Below are positions 1 to 8,953 of a stretch of DNA of 39,807 nucleotides, piece after piece. Position 1 is the stretch's first letter. Every line of letters starts with the position of its first letter. The notes below the pieces were generated by a model. It ran no database searches. It was not told where the DNA came from and was given only the letters and a program-made list of their open reading frames with translations. The DNA comes from an uncultured Gammaproteobacteria bacterium (GTDB lineage Bacteria > Pseudomonadota > Gammaproteobacteria > Arenicellales > JAANXG01): positions 1 to 39,807 of the forward strand of contig CAMYOI010000003.1 of assembly GCA_947259955.1 (NCBI GenBank), read 5' to 3'. A program made the translations under genes and the position numbers.

Positions 1-299
1 GGCACCTCGGTAACGGGTCCGGTCCGGATCAATCCGGCGTCGATGGGCCGAAACCGACCCTGTACTACCGAGGGACGAATGCGGTACATCCAGGTGCGGC
101 GGTTGGCGTGACGCGGTGCGGTAAATGCAGTGCCCGATAGCTTTTCAGCATACAATCCGTAGGCAACTTGCTGGGGAGAAAAACGTCCGACGGGGAGTGC
201 GCCGGCAAGAGCTTCCGATGCATGTTCATTGCCGAAGCCTGAGAGGTAACGCAGTTTCGTCGCGGGCTCGGCCCGGGATGAATGAGCTGTCTGTGTCAT
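1..299 (-). CDS. hmgA: Homogentisate 1,2-dioxygenase, N-terminal part (runs off the left edge)
   Basis: Reverse strand from ATG at 299 reads [78 protein letters not shown], the characteristic HmgA N-terminus. Missing from the ORF track because it is open at the edge. Confidence 0.93.
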   Translation of the reverse strand, partial: MTQTAHSSRAEPATKLRYLSGFGNEHASEALAGALPVGRFSPQQVAYGLYAEKLSGTAFTAPRHANRRTWMYRIRPSVVQGRFRPIDAGLIRTGPVTEV

Positions 300-409
300 C
301 GTCGTTGAATTTTCGTCCAGTACTTGACCGACCGGGAGAGTATAGTTACATTTGAAACTAAAAACAACACGACCTCGGGCGCAGGAAATCGCCACCACGG
401 AGCACCACT

Positions 410-1399
410 ATGAAGCTTGCGAGTCTCAAACAAGGCGGCCGCGACGGCACGCTGATCGTTGTCGACAGGAACATGGAAAAAGCGGTCGCGGTACCGGATA
501 TTGCGGCGACGATGCAGGCTGCCCTGGACAACTGGTCGGAGTCCAGCGGTGCTCTCAAGGCGGTCTATACCGAACTCCAGTCCGGACGCGGGGAGGATGC
601 CTTCCGGTTCGATCCGGCAAACGCGGCGGCACCGCTTCCCCGCGCCTACCATTGGGCAGACGGCAGCGCCTACGTCACCCACGTCGAACTGGTGCGCAGG
701 GCGCGGGGCGCGGAATTGCCTGAATCATTCTGGCAGGAACCGCTGATGTACATGGGTGCATCCGACGCGTTCATTGGCGCACGAGACGACATCGAGGTCG
801 AGGACGAGTCGTGGGGCATCGATTTCGAGGCGGAGGTCGCGGTGATCACCGACGACGTGCCGGCGGGGACCGGTGTCGAACGGGCAGGCGAACACATCAA
901 GCTGATTGCGCTGGTCAACGATGTGTCGCTGCGTAACCTGATCCCGGCGGAGCTGGCAAAGCAGTTTGGCTTTTATCAGTCAAAGCCGCAAACGGCGTTC
1001 TCACCGGTCGCGGTGACCCCCGATGAACTGGGCGACGCCTGGGACGGTGACCGGGTCCACCTGCCGCTGATCGCCACCTGGAACGGCCGCCGCGTGGGGG
1101 CTCCCAATGCCGGGCGCGACATGACCTTCGACTTTCCACAGTTGATTGCCCACGCGGCGAAATCCCGAGGCCTCATGGCCGGAACGGTAATCGGTTCGGG
1201 TACGGTCTCGAATGTCGGCAGTGAGGACGGTTCCTGCTGCATTGCCGAGGTGCGGTGCCTGGAGACCATCGCCAATGGCAAACCCAAAACCCCATTCATG
1301 TCGTTTGGGGATCGAGTCGAGATCGACATGCTCGACGCCGGCGGCAGCAGTATCTTCGGCAGGATTGATCAGCGCGTAACGCAGTACAATAGGCCATGA
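410..1399 (+). CDS. Fumarylacetoacetate hydrolase family protein (likely fumarylacetoacetase)
   Basis: FAH-type sequence (EDESWGIDFEAEVAVITDDVP, LVNDVSLRNLIPAEL, GTVIGSGTVSN); divergent from hmgA. Confidence 0.9.
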   Translation: MKLASLKQGGRDGTLIVVDRNMEKAVAVPDIAATMQAALDNWSESSGALKAVYTELQSGRGEDAFRFDPANAAAPLPRAYHWADGSAYVTHVELVRRARGAELPESFWQEPLMYMGASDAFIGARDDIEVEDESWGIDFEAEVAVITDDVPAGTGVERAGEHIKLIALVNDVSLRNLIPAELAKQFGFYQSKPQTAFSPVAVTPDELGDAWDGDRVHLPLIATWNGRRVGAPNAGRDMTFDFPQLIAHAAKSRGLMAGTVIGSGTVSNVGSEDGSCCIAEVRCLETIANGKPKTPFMSFGDRVEIDMLDAGGSSIFGRIDQRVTQYNRP

Positions 1400-1424
1400 C
1401 AGCACAACAACCCGGGGAGGGTTA

Positions 1425-2522
1425 GTGGACTACGATATTGCCGTGATCGGTGGTGGTCTGGTCGGGTCGAGTATTGCCTATGGTTTGTCGAAAAAGGGGC
1501 ACGGGGTTGCGCTTCTGGACGAAGGCGACCGGGCCTTCAGGGCCTCCCGCGGAAACTTCGGTCTGATCTGGGTACAGGGCAAGGGATGGGATTTCCCCGC
1601 GTACGCCAAATGGACCGATGAAGCGGCCGGCCTCTGGCCAGCTTTCGATGCCGAATTACAGGAATCGACCGGCGTGGATCTGGGCTACACACGGCCCGGC
1701 GGCATGGAATTTTGTTTCGACGAACGGGGCTGGAACGATCTGAACGACTGTATGGCCAGGGTGAGGACCAATAGCGATGGTGCCTTCGAATACGAAATGC
1801 TTGAACATGCCGAACTCAAGAAACGCATACCCGAGGTTTCGGCAGCGGTGATCGGCGCCAGCTATTCGCCCCGGGACGGCCACGTCAATCCACTTTACTT
1901 GTTGCGTGCTCTGCACCAGCGCCTGGATGCAGGCCGGGTCGATTACCTGCCCAACCGGCATGTCGACTCAATCGAATGCTTGCACGGTGGATTCGAGCTG
2001 CGAACAAACGATGAACGGCTTGCAGCCGGCAGGGTTGTGCTGTGCGCTGGGATTGACAACGTGCGCCTCGGTAAACTGCTCGGGCTGAACATCCCGGTGC
2101 GTCCAAACCGGGGACAGTTGCTCATCACAGAAAGGGTGCGGCATTTCTTGAACTATCCGACGTTGCAGGTCAGGCAAACGCGGGAAGGCAGCCTTCAGAT
2201 CGGGGATTCCCAGGAGGATGCGGGACGGGACGACGGCACGACCACCGAAGTAATGAACCGTCTGGCATCCAGGGCTGTATCGATTTTTCCCATGCTGAAA
2301 ACCGTACGCGTCGTCCGCGCGTGGGCGGCGCTGCGCGTAATGACTCCGGATGGCAAGCCGGTGTATCAGCAATCCTCCGACTGCCAAGGTGCATTTGGCA
2401 TCGCGTGCCACAGCGGGGTGACGTTGGCTGCCATTCATGCCGGACCGGTGGCGGACTGGGTGGCCGGCGGCAATCCTCATCCGCTGATTGCTCGATTCCA
2501 TCCGGACCGATTCGATGTTTAA
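1425..2522 (+). CDS. FAD-dependent oxidoreductase, DAO family (beta-type subunit of a heterotrimeric amine/imino-acid dehydrogenase)
   Basis: N-terminal Rossmann DYDIAVIGGGLVGSSIAYGLS; DAO-family C-terminus; gtg start; followed directly by 2Fe-2S and pyridine-nucleotide-disulfide oxidoreductase subunits. Confidence 0.85.
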   Translation: MDYDIAVIGGGLVGSSIAYGLSKKGHGVALLDEGDRAFRASRGNFGLIWVQGKGWDFPAYAKWTDEAAGLWPAFDAELQESTGVDLGYTRPGGMEFCFDERGWNDLNDCMARVRTNSDGAFEYEMLEHAELKKRIPEVSAAVIGASYSPRDGHVNPLYLLRALHQRLDAGRVDYLPNRHVDSIECLHGGFELRTNDERLAAGRVVLCAGIDNVRLGKLLGLNIPVRPNRGQLLITERVRHFLNYPTLQVRQTREGSLQIGDSQEDAGRDDGTTTEVMNRLASRAVSIFPMLKTVRVVRAWAALRVMTPDGKPVYQQSSDCQGAFGIACHSGVTLAAIHAGPVADWVAGGNPHPLIARFHPDRFDV

Positions 2523-2829
2523 AACTCTGACAACGGTCCGCCGGAATTTGATCCGTTTCACGCTCGATGGGCAATTCCACCAGGCGCCGGCGGGAATCAG
2601 CGTTGCCGCGGCGCTGTTGACCGTTATCCGGGTTAGCCGACGCAGCGTCGTCTCCGGCCGCGCGCGCGGCCCGTATTGCATGATGGGCACGTGCTTTGAT
2701 TGTCTGGTATGCATCGACGGCGAACCCAATCAGCAGGCATGCATGGTGACGCTGCGGGAGGGCATGAAGATCGCAACACAGCCCGGCATCAGGGATCTCG
2801 ATACAGGAACCACAGCGGAAATGGATTAA
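2515..2829 (+). CDS. (2Fe-2S)-binding small subunit (HcnA/OoxA-N/LhpE-like)
   Basis: GPYCMMGTCFDCLVCIDGEPNQQAC cysteine pattern; overlaps the upstream stop; ATG at 2515 chosen over 2488. Confidence 0.8.
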   Translation: MFKTLTTVRRNLIRFTLDGQFHQAPAGISVAAALLTVIRVSRRSVVSGRARGPYCMMGTCFDCLVCIDGEPNQQACMVTLREGMKIATQPGIRDLDTGTTAEMD

Positions 2830-4200
2830 ATGAAAGCTCGATATTCACTCGTCGTCGTGGGAGCTGGACCGGCGGGAATGGCCGCGGCCCGGTGCGCGGC
2901 GGCGCACGGGGTCGATGTTGCGCTGCTGGATGAGCAGGAGCGGCCGGGAGGGCAGATATATCGAAGCGTCGATGATTCGCCGCTGCCTGATCCCACTCTG
3001 CTGGGAAGCGACTACCTTGACGGTCGGCAGCAAGTATCAGACTTCCGCAATGCGGATATCGACTACTATTCAGGGGCAACGGTGTGGAATCTTAGCCGGA
3101 ATCGTGAAGTCAGCGTGTTGGTTGACGGCAAGAGCCGGTGCCTTGGCGCCGACCGTATCGTTATTGCCACCGGTGCCCAGGAGCGGCCCATGCCGTTGCC
3201 TGGCTGGCAGTTGCCCGGCGTCATGACGGCCGGCGCCGGGCAGATCCTGCTCAAGTCCGCCGCCATCATCCCTCCCGACGATGTCGTGCTGGCGGGCAGC
3301 GGACCTCTTCTTTTGTTATTGGCATCGCAGTACCTCAAAGCCGGCGTCGGTATCCAGGCAATCCTTGACACCACGCCGCGAAGCAACCGGCCCAGGGCAG
3401 TCCGCCACCTGATCGGGGCATTGGAATCTGCGTCGTACCTGGCCAAGGGTATGGGCCTGATCGCGTCGATACGGCGGAGCAGGGTCCCCGTCTACAAAGA
3501 GGTCTCCGCGCTAAACGCCCACGGTGATGAAGTGCTGGAGGCGGTGAGATTCAATAGCCGTGGTCAAGACCATGAATTGCCCACTGGAACCCTGATGTTA
3601 CATATCGGCGTCATTCCCCAACTGCAGCTGGCGATGGCCGCTGATTGTGAAATCCGCTGGGACGAAGCGCAGTTGTGTTGGCGGCCCGGCCTGGATCAAT
3701 GGCTCTGCAGTACGGTCCCAGGAATTGGCATCGCCGGTGATTGTGCGGGGATCGTGGGCGCACAGGCATCGCAGCTGCAGGGCCAGCTTTCCGGGCTCCA
3801 ATGCGTATACGAACACGGTGCCTTGAACCGTGATCAACGCGACCTGAAGGCCGTTGCCATCAGAAAGTCCCTCGACAAACATCTCGCCATTCGTCCGTTT
3901 CTGGATTCGATGTACCGGCCGTCGCCGGAATTCCTGACCCCGGTTGACGATACCATGGTGTGTCGATGTGAGGAGGTCAGCGCCGGCGAGATTCGGGAGA
4001 TTGCCAGGCTGGGTTGCCAGGGCCCGAATCAGGCCAAGGCATTCAGCCGCTGCGGCATGGGGCCGTGTCAGGGCCGCCAATGCGGCAGCACCGTCGCCGC
4101 GCTCATCGCCGAGGTGCAGGGGCGCAAAATATCAGACGTGGGGTATTATCGTGTGCGGCCGCCGGTCAAGCCGATTACTCTGGGTCAAATGGAGGAATAG
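2830..4200 (+). CDS. FAD/NAD(P)-dependent oxidoreductase with BFD-like 2Fe-2S domain (HcnB/OoxA-like subunit)
   Basis: SLVVVGAGPAGMAAARCAAAHGVDVALLDEQERPGGQIY; C-terminal CRCEEVSAGEI...CRCGMGPCQGRQC. Confidence 0.87.
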   Translation: MKARYSLVVVGAGPAGMAAARCAAAHGVDVALLDEQERPGGQIYRSVDDSPLPDPTLLGSDYLDGRQQVSDFRNADIDYYSGATVWNLSRNREVSVLVDGKSRCLGADRIVIATGAQERPMPLPGWQLPGVMTAGAGQILLKSAAIIPPDDVVLAGSGPLLLLLASQYLKAGVGIQAILDTTPRSNRPRAVRHLIGALESASYLAKGMGLIASIRRSRVPVYKEVSALNAHGDEVLEAVRFNSRGQDHELPTGTLMLHIGVIPQLQLAMAADCEIRWDEAQLCWRPGLDQWLCSTVPGIGIAGDCAGIVGAQASQLQGQLSGLQCVYEHGALNRDQRDLKAVAIRKSLDKHLAIRPFLDSMYRPSPEFLTPVDDTMVCRCEEVSAGEIREIARLGCQGPNQAKAFSRCGMGPCQGRQCGSTVAALIAEVQGRKISDVGYYRVRPPVKPITLGQMEE

Positions 4201-4251
4201 GGGACAGACCCCGTTTTTTCTTCAAAGAAAAAACGGGGTCTGTCCCCTATT
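4196..4251. repeat. Perfect long palindrome (27-nt arms, 2-nt spacer), REP-like and/or terminator hairpin
   Basis: AATAGGGGACAGACCCCGTTTTTTCTT-CA-AAGAAAAAACGGGGTCTGTCCCCTATT; overlaps the TAG stop of the upstream CDS. Confidence 0.93.
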
Positions 4252-4280
4252 TCAATTTCTAAAAACTGAGGAGCCAACCT

Positions 4281-5102
4281 ATGGCTGAGGGACTCGTAAC
4301 TGAAAAGGATATCGAAGACTTCGAAAGACAAGGCGTTGTTTGCCTGCGCGGCGTGTTCGAGGCCGCATGGCTGGAAAAACTGGCGGCGGGGCTTGACAAG
4401 AACTTTGCCGATCCGGGTCCGGACGGCACGATGTATACAGAAAAGGGCGGGCCGGGGGGCTTCTATGACGACTACTGCAACTGGCGGCGTATACCGGAGT
4501 ACCGCGCGTTCGTGTTGAACTCTCCCGCGGGCGAGGTCGCCGGGCGCCTGACCCGTTCCCGAACCGCGCGAATCTATCACGAGCACGTGCTGGTCAAGGA
4601 GCCCGGGACCCAGGAGGTCACCCCCTGGCACCATGATTTGACCTACTACGGCGTCGACGGCGAGCAACTCTGTTCCATCTGGCTGCCGCTGGACCCGGTA
4701 CCGCAGTCGGCGTGCCCTGAGTTCGTCGCCGGGTCCCATCTCGGCGGAAAGCTGTATTACCCGCGCCTGTTCATCGATCACCGCAATTACGCCGACGGCG
4801 CCGATGGTTACGAGACCGTGCCCGACATCGAAAGCAATCGTAACGATCATACCATCCTGTCGTGGCAACTCGAGCCGGGCGATTGCATCGTGTTCCACAT
4901 GCGCACCTTGCACGGCGCGCCGGGGACGAGCGGTCTGAAGACGCGCCGACGGGGATTTTCCACCCGCTGGCTGGGGGATGACGCCCGCTTCGCCGTCCGT
5001 CCCTGGAAAACATCGCCGCCCTACCCGGAGGTCAGCCTCACCGCGGGCGAGCGCATGGAACACGCCTCATTTCCGGTGGTGTGGACGGCTCAGGACGGGT
5101 AA
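4281..5102 (+). CDS. Phytanoyl-CoA dioxygenase (PhyH) family protein
   Basis: Fe(II)-binding HxD (TPWHHDLTYYGVDG), CPEFVAGSHLGG, distal FHMRTLHGAPGTSG. Confidence 0.87.
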   Translation: MAEGLVTEKDIEDFERQGVVCLRGVFEAAWLEKLAAGLDKNFADPGPDGTMYTEKGGPGGFYDDYCNWRRIPEYRAFVLNSPAGEVAGRLTRSRTARIYHEHVLVKEPGTQEVTPWHHDLTYYGVDGEQLCSIWLPLDPVPQSACPEFVAGSHLGGKLYYPRLFIDHRNYADGADGYETVPDIESNRNDHTILSWQLEPGDCIVFHMRTLHGAPGTSGLKTRRRGFSTRWLGDDARFAVRPWKTSPPYPEVSLTAGERMEHASFPVVWTAQDG

Positions 5103-6695
5103 CTCGGGGAAAGAGAATGTCCGGTCGCGCTGCAGTATTTGCAGGAGTTCTCCCTGCCAATCGAGCATTCTCCGCTGGGCCGCCCTCACCGTAATGGGAT
5201 CGTCACCCTCGCGCACCACGAATTCGGCCGCGGCGTCGTCCACGTCACCAAGTGTTCTGGTCAACCCCGTGGCCAGGCTGCGACCGGAAACGCGCCACGC
5301 TTCGGTGCCGCCGGTGAGCACGGCCACGGGCCGATGCGCCAAATCGGCAAGATCCCGTGCGGCCAGCGACGCCAATCGGCTGTCCGGGCAGGTGGCAACC
5401 AGCATGTCCGAGGCGGGCATATTGTCCACGAGCTCAGGCAGGCGTGAACGCAGTGTCCACCACGCGCCCGGAATGTGTCCCCGCATATACGTCGAGCTGT
5501 CGGCGAAATCCAGCACGAGTATGTTTTCCGACTGGATCCGCCGCGACAGGTCTTCAGGGTTCATGGCCGCGGCATCGACACGGCTCAATTCGGCAATGTG
5601 CTCGATCCGCGGCCCGGCGGTCAGCTCATGTCCGTGGATGCCGCCGTCCAGCACCGCGACATCCGGCCAGCCCATCCGGCCAAGCCAGCTTGCAACGAGC
5701 GTCGCCCGGGCACCGTTGTCATCGACCAGGCAGATTCGGGCATTCATGGTTCCGATATGATCTTCGTACAGGCCGATCAACTCGCCGCCGGGGATCCATA
5801 TGGCGTCGGGCAGATGGCCTGCTTCGTATTCTTCGCGTGTCCTGACGTCCACGATGTAGAGGGTCCTGTCCTGATCGGCCCGCCATCGATCTAGCACGGC
5901 GGGTGTGATGCTGTGAACGCCGGTATCCACGGCCAGGCTCCGGGCAGCCTCCGCCGCCAGGGTGGCTGCCTCAGCTGACGGCGTCTGCCCAACTAATTTC
6001 GAACCGGCTTCGCTCGGATGGCCCGCCAGTTCCCAGCCGCGGACGCCGTTGGTCAGAACCAACACCGGGTTGTCCAAACCGGCTTCGATCAGGGACTCGC
6101 CGCCGAGCACGCCCCGCGTCACCGCACCACAGCCGACCACCACCGGTGTTGCGGGATCGGAAACCAGATCATGTATCCGGTACGGGAGTTCACCCAGCGG
6201 CACGTTGATCGCACCCGGAATGCTGCCGCCGCGGAATTCATCCTCCGTGCGGCTGTCGATAACGACCAGCTTTTCGCCCGAGTCCATTCTGGTGCTGAGT
6301 TCATCCGGTGATATGCGCGGAGGATGGTAGTGCTGATCCACATAGAGCCCAAAGGCGTAGGTGGTCACGTAGTGCCCCCTGAACAACTCGAACCCGGATC
6401 CGGTGCAGTTGTAGACGCCCCCTTCAATAGTGGAGACATCGGTGTAGCCGGCCGCTTCCATGGTTCCCGCGGCCCTTGCCGCGAGCCCGCTGTCGTCATC
6501 ACACAGCAACACCCGGGTGGTGTACCTTGGTACGTACCGCCTCATTCGCAGTTCGAGATGGCTCAACGGCAGGTTGATTGCCAGGAACAGGTGCGCGCGG
6601 GCGAATCGGCCGCGTTCGCGCACATCGAGCAGCGCGTACTCCCGGCCGTCATCGAGGATCTTTCTGAGTCTGTCGGGGTGTATCGATGTTGCCAT
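5067..6695 (-). CDS. Multi-domain rhodanese-like protein (four tandem rhodanese domains)
   Basis: Four repeats of (I)LDVR...RGHIPGA...C(x)n...GG(x)W type; e.g. VVIDSRTEDEFRGGSIPGAINVP and LYIVDVRTREEYEAGHLPDAIWIP. Confidence 0.88.
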   Translation of the reverse strand: MATSIHPDRLRKILDDGREYALLDVRERGRFARAHLFLAINLPLSHLELRMRRYVPRYTTRVLLCDDDSGLAARAAGTMEAAGYTDVSTIEGGVYNCTGSGFELFRGHYVTTYAFGLYVDQHYHPPRISPDELSTRMDSGEKLVVIDSRTEDEFRGGSIPGAINVPLGELPYRIHDLVSDPATPVVVGCGAVTRGVLGGESLIEAGLDNPVLVLTNGVRGWELAGHPSEAGSKLVGQTPSAEAATLAAEAARSLAVDTGVHSITPAVLDRWRADQDRTLYIVDVRTREEYEAGHLPDAIWIPGGELIGLYEDHIGTMNARICLVDDNGARATLVASWLGRMGWPDVAVLDGGIHGHELTAGPRIEHIAELSRVDAAAMNPEDLSRRIQSENILVLDFADSSTYMRGHIPGAWWTLRSRLPELVDNMPASDMLVATCPDSRLASLAARDLADLAHRPVAVLTGGTEAWRVSGRSLATGLTRTLGDVDDAAAEFVVREGDDPITVRAAQRRMLDWQGELLQILQRDRTFSFPELPVLSRPHHRK

Positions 6696-6777
6696 CAGAG
6701 CGGCATGTTAAAATGACTCGGCCCGACCATCTGCGGGCAGCTTACGGCAGCCCGCTTGTGCCCGTGCAATGCGCGGA

Positions 6778-7554
6778 TCATCGTATCCTTCGCCAGTTAC
6801 TTGTCGGCGATTGCTTCTGGTGCCATCCGTAGTACGGGTGTTGGCTGACCATGGCGGGTACCTTGAATAACCAGATCAGTATGGCGCCCGCGGCGAACCC
6901 GCCGATGTGGGCCCAGAATGCGGTGCCGCCGCCGCTCGCACCAATGGATGCAAATCCACCGATGACCTGCAGCAGCAGCCAGTACCCCAGCATGAATATA
7001 GCGGGCACCGCGACCGTGTTCACTATGAAGCCGAGAATAATCAACATATGCACGTGCACGCGCGGATACAGAACGATGTAGGCGCCCATGACCCCTCCGA
7101 TGGCACCCGAGGCGCCGACCATGGGAATAGCGGACTGCGGATCGGAGAGGATCTGGCCGGCCGCGGCGGCCAGTCCGCAGAGAAGGTAGAACACGGCGAA
7201 TCGTACGTGCCCCATGGAATCCTCGACATTATTGCCGAAGATCCACAGGAACCACATATTACCCAGGATATGCATCCATCCGCCGTGCATGAACATGGAG
7301 GTCAACAAGGTGTAGGCGCTGGTGGAGTCGGACAATACGCAGTATGTCCCCGGCCCCACCTGGAAGGCGGTCCCTGGGGGCAGGGTATTGAGGAGTTCAC
7401 CGGGAGTCAGACCCAGAGTGCAGACCGATCTGGACAATGATGGCTCACTGCCCAACCCCTGGGCCAAAACCCAGGCGGCGGCATTCAGGGCGATGATGCC
7501 GTAGGTGACGTAGGGCGTTATGAAGTGGGGATTGTCATCTCGGATTGGAAACAT
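6778..7554 (-). CDS. Rhomboid family intramembrane serine protease
   Basis: MFPIRDDNPHFITPYVTYGIIALNAAAWV; catalytic GASGAIGGVMGAY; multiple TM segments. Confidence 0.92.
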   Translation of the reverse strand: MFPIRDDNPHFITPYVTYGIIALNAAAWVLAQGLGSEPSLSRSVCTLGLTPGELLNTLPPGTAFQVGPGTYCVLSDSTSAYTLLTSMFMHGGWMHILGNMWFLWIFGNNVEDSMGHVRFAVFYLLCGLAAAAGQILSDPQSAIPMVGASGAIGGVMGAYIVLYPRVHVHMLIILGFIVNTVAVPAIFMLGYWLLLQVIGGFASIGASGGGTAFWAHIGGFAAGAILIWLFKVPAMVSQHPYYGWHQKQSPTSNWRRIR

Positions 7555-7593
7555 GGGCGGATACCGGACAGAACGGGCTAGCTCGGATTTGCG

Positions 7594-7869
7594 TCAGCGT
7601 ACACGGCCTGGTTCTGGGCCGAAAGTATTCTCGAATGCCAGGCCGATCCTGCGTTCCCCGGAATGGTTGCAACCCGAGGCATGCAGCAGCTTACCGTGGT
7701 GTAGTGACATCTGCCCCGGTGCGAGCTGTGCAAGAACGGCTTTGTTTTCGTCGATTTCCATGTCGGCCTCATCGGCACTCAAAACATCGACGGGTAAATA
7801 ATAGCCGTCGCTGTCGAATCTTTCGGAGATGTCTGGGTAATCGTGGGCTGCCTTGAAGGATTCGCTCAT
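7594..7869 (-). pseudogene. Internally deleted phytanoyl-CoA dioxygenase remnant
   Basis: N-terminal MSESFKAAHDYPDISERFDSDGYYLPVDVLSADEAD joined directly to the PhyH C-terminal DMEIDENKAVLAQLAPGQMSLHHGKLLHASGCNHSGERRIGLAF; the central HxD-bearing section is missing. Confidence 0.65.
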
Positions 7870-8039
7870 TCCAATATCCTCACTTGAAGCGATTTCGCTC
7901 TGTCGGGGTAGGGTGACTTTATCCACACCCGCACCCCAGGCGCAAGGCGCCTGGACCGGCTTTATGACGACTGGGCAAAGACCTGTGATGCCGACCTTTG
8001 GGCACCGGTGGAGAAGTCGCAAATCTTTATACGGGCTGC

Positions 8040-8924
8040 TTATTTGTCCTGGCCGTCAGTTGCGGCCGGGCATTCGCCGGTATCGCTCTCCCCGGCGGCC
8101 GTAGCCGGCAGTTCGAAAGTTGTGGAGGCCCAGAGGCTTTCCCAAACCGCGTTGATGTCTTCCAGTGTTCGAGGGGTTGGTTCGATCACGTGAACGGCAT
8201 TGAGCAGAAATCGGCCGCCGTCGCTGCGGGGCACCAGGGCCCGACCGTTATCGTCCGTGGCTACCGTCGATCGCGTGGCGTCACAACCGCCGTACTTTCT
8301 GAATACGGATATCTGCGCGGAAGCAAGCCCCTTGCCCTGCCACAACAGCGTCACCGCAACATCTTCGCCGGTTGAATCGGCATACGGATTGGTTTCCAGC
8401 ACAAGTTCCAACGGCATTCCCATGATCCTGTCTGCTCCAGCGGCGTCTCCGACCTGAACGAGCGCTTTTGCGTACCGTGTGTAGGCCTCGGTGACATTTC
8501 TGCGGGAGAGTCCCCGGCGCTTGTGTTCGTCGAGAACCCAGGCATTTCCCTCCTTGGTTGCGAAGCGTTCGAACTTGGCAAAATCTTCGTATACCGCGGA
8601 CTGCGGCCTGGATTGGTAGGTGAGAATATGAAGACCTGCCCGCTGAACCGGGACGTTGACGGCAGGTAACTCTCCGAGCCTTCCGCTGACGGCTCTATTC
8701 CCCCTAGAATCGGTTATGCTGAGTTCCACGAACTTATCCGGAATAAACGACTGCGGGTTACCTTTGAAGTGTTGACCCACATTCAAATTCGCAACGAGCT
8801 TTTCCGTGGTCGAAATTTCAAAATGTGTCGGTTCGATCCAGAATTCATGTGCACTGGTGTAAGCGGGGAACAGGAATGATAAACACAACAAGTGGGTGTG
8901 GCGGTATGCGCGGCGTACCTTCAT
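8040..8924 (-). CDS. DUF4198 domain-containing protein (putative metal-uptake associated periplasmic protein)
   Basis: Signal peptide then AHEFWIEPTHFEIS..., DUF4198-like pattern; divergent from HupE/UreJ-like gene. Confidence 0.78.
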   Translation of the reverse strand: MKVRRAYRHTHLLCLSFLFPAYTSAHEFWIEPTHFEISTTEKLVANLNVGQHFKGNPQSFIPDKFVELSITDSRGNRAVSGRLGELPAVNVPVQRAGLHILTYQSRPQSAVYEDFAKFERFATKEGNAWVLDEHKRRGLSRRNVTEAYTRYAKALVQVGDAAGADRIMGMPLELVLETNPYADSTGEDVAVTLLWQGKGLASAQISVFRKYGGCDATRSTVATDDNGRALVPRSDGGRFLLNAVHVIEPTPRTLEDINAVWESLWASTTFELPATAAGESDTGECPAATDGQDK

Positions 8925-8953
8925 TTCTTGAATAATTCCCCAAGGTTGACCTC

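Noticed and set aside
1968-2729. 253-aa minus-strand ORF
   Set aside because: Overlaps the DAO and 2Fe-2S genes antisense; no recognisable family.
1425-4200. Naming the cassette hcnABC (hydrogen cyanide synthase)
   Set aside because: The same architecture occurs in opine oxidases and D-hydroxyproline dehydrogenase; sequence alone does not separate them here.
4185-5063. 292-aa minus-strand ORF opposite the PhyH gene
   Set aside because: Antisense shadow ORF, extended by the palindrome; the plus-strand PhyH has clear motifs.
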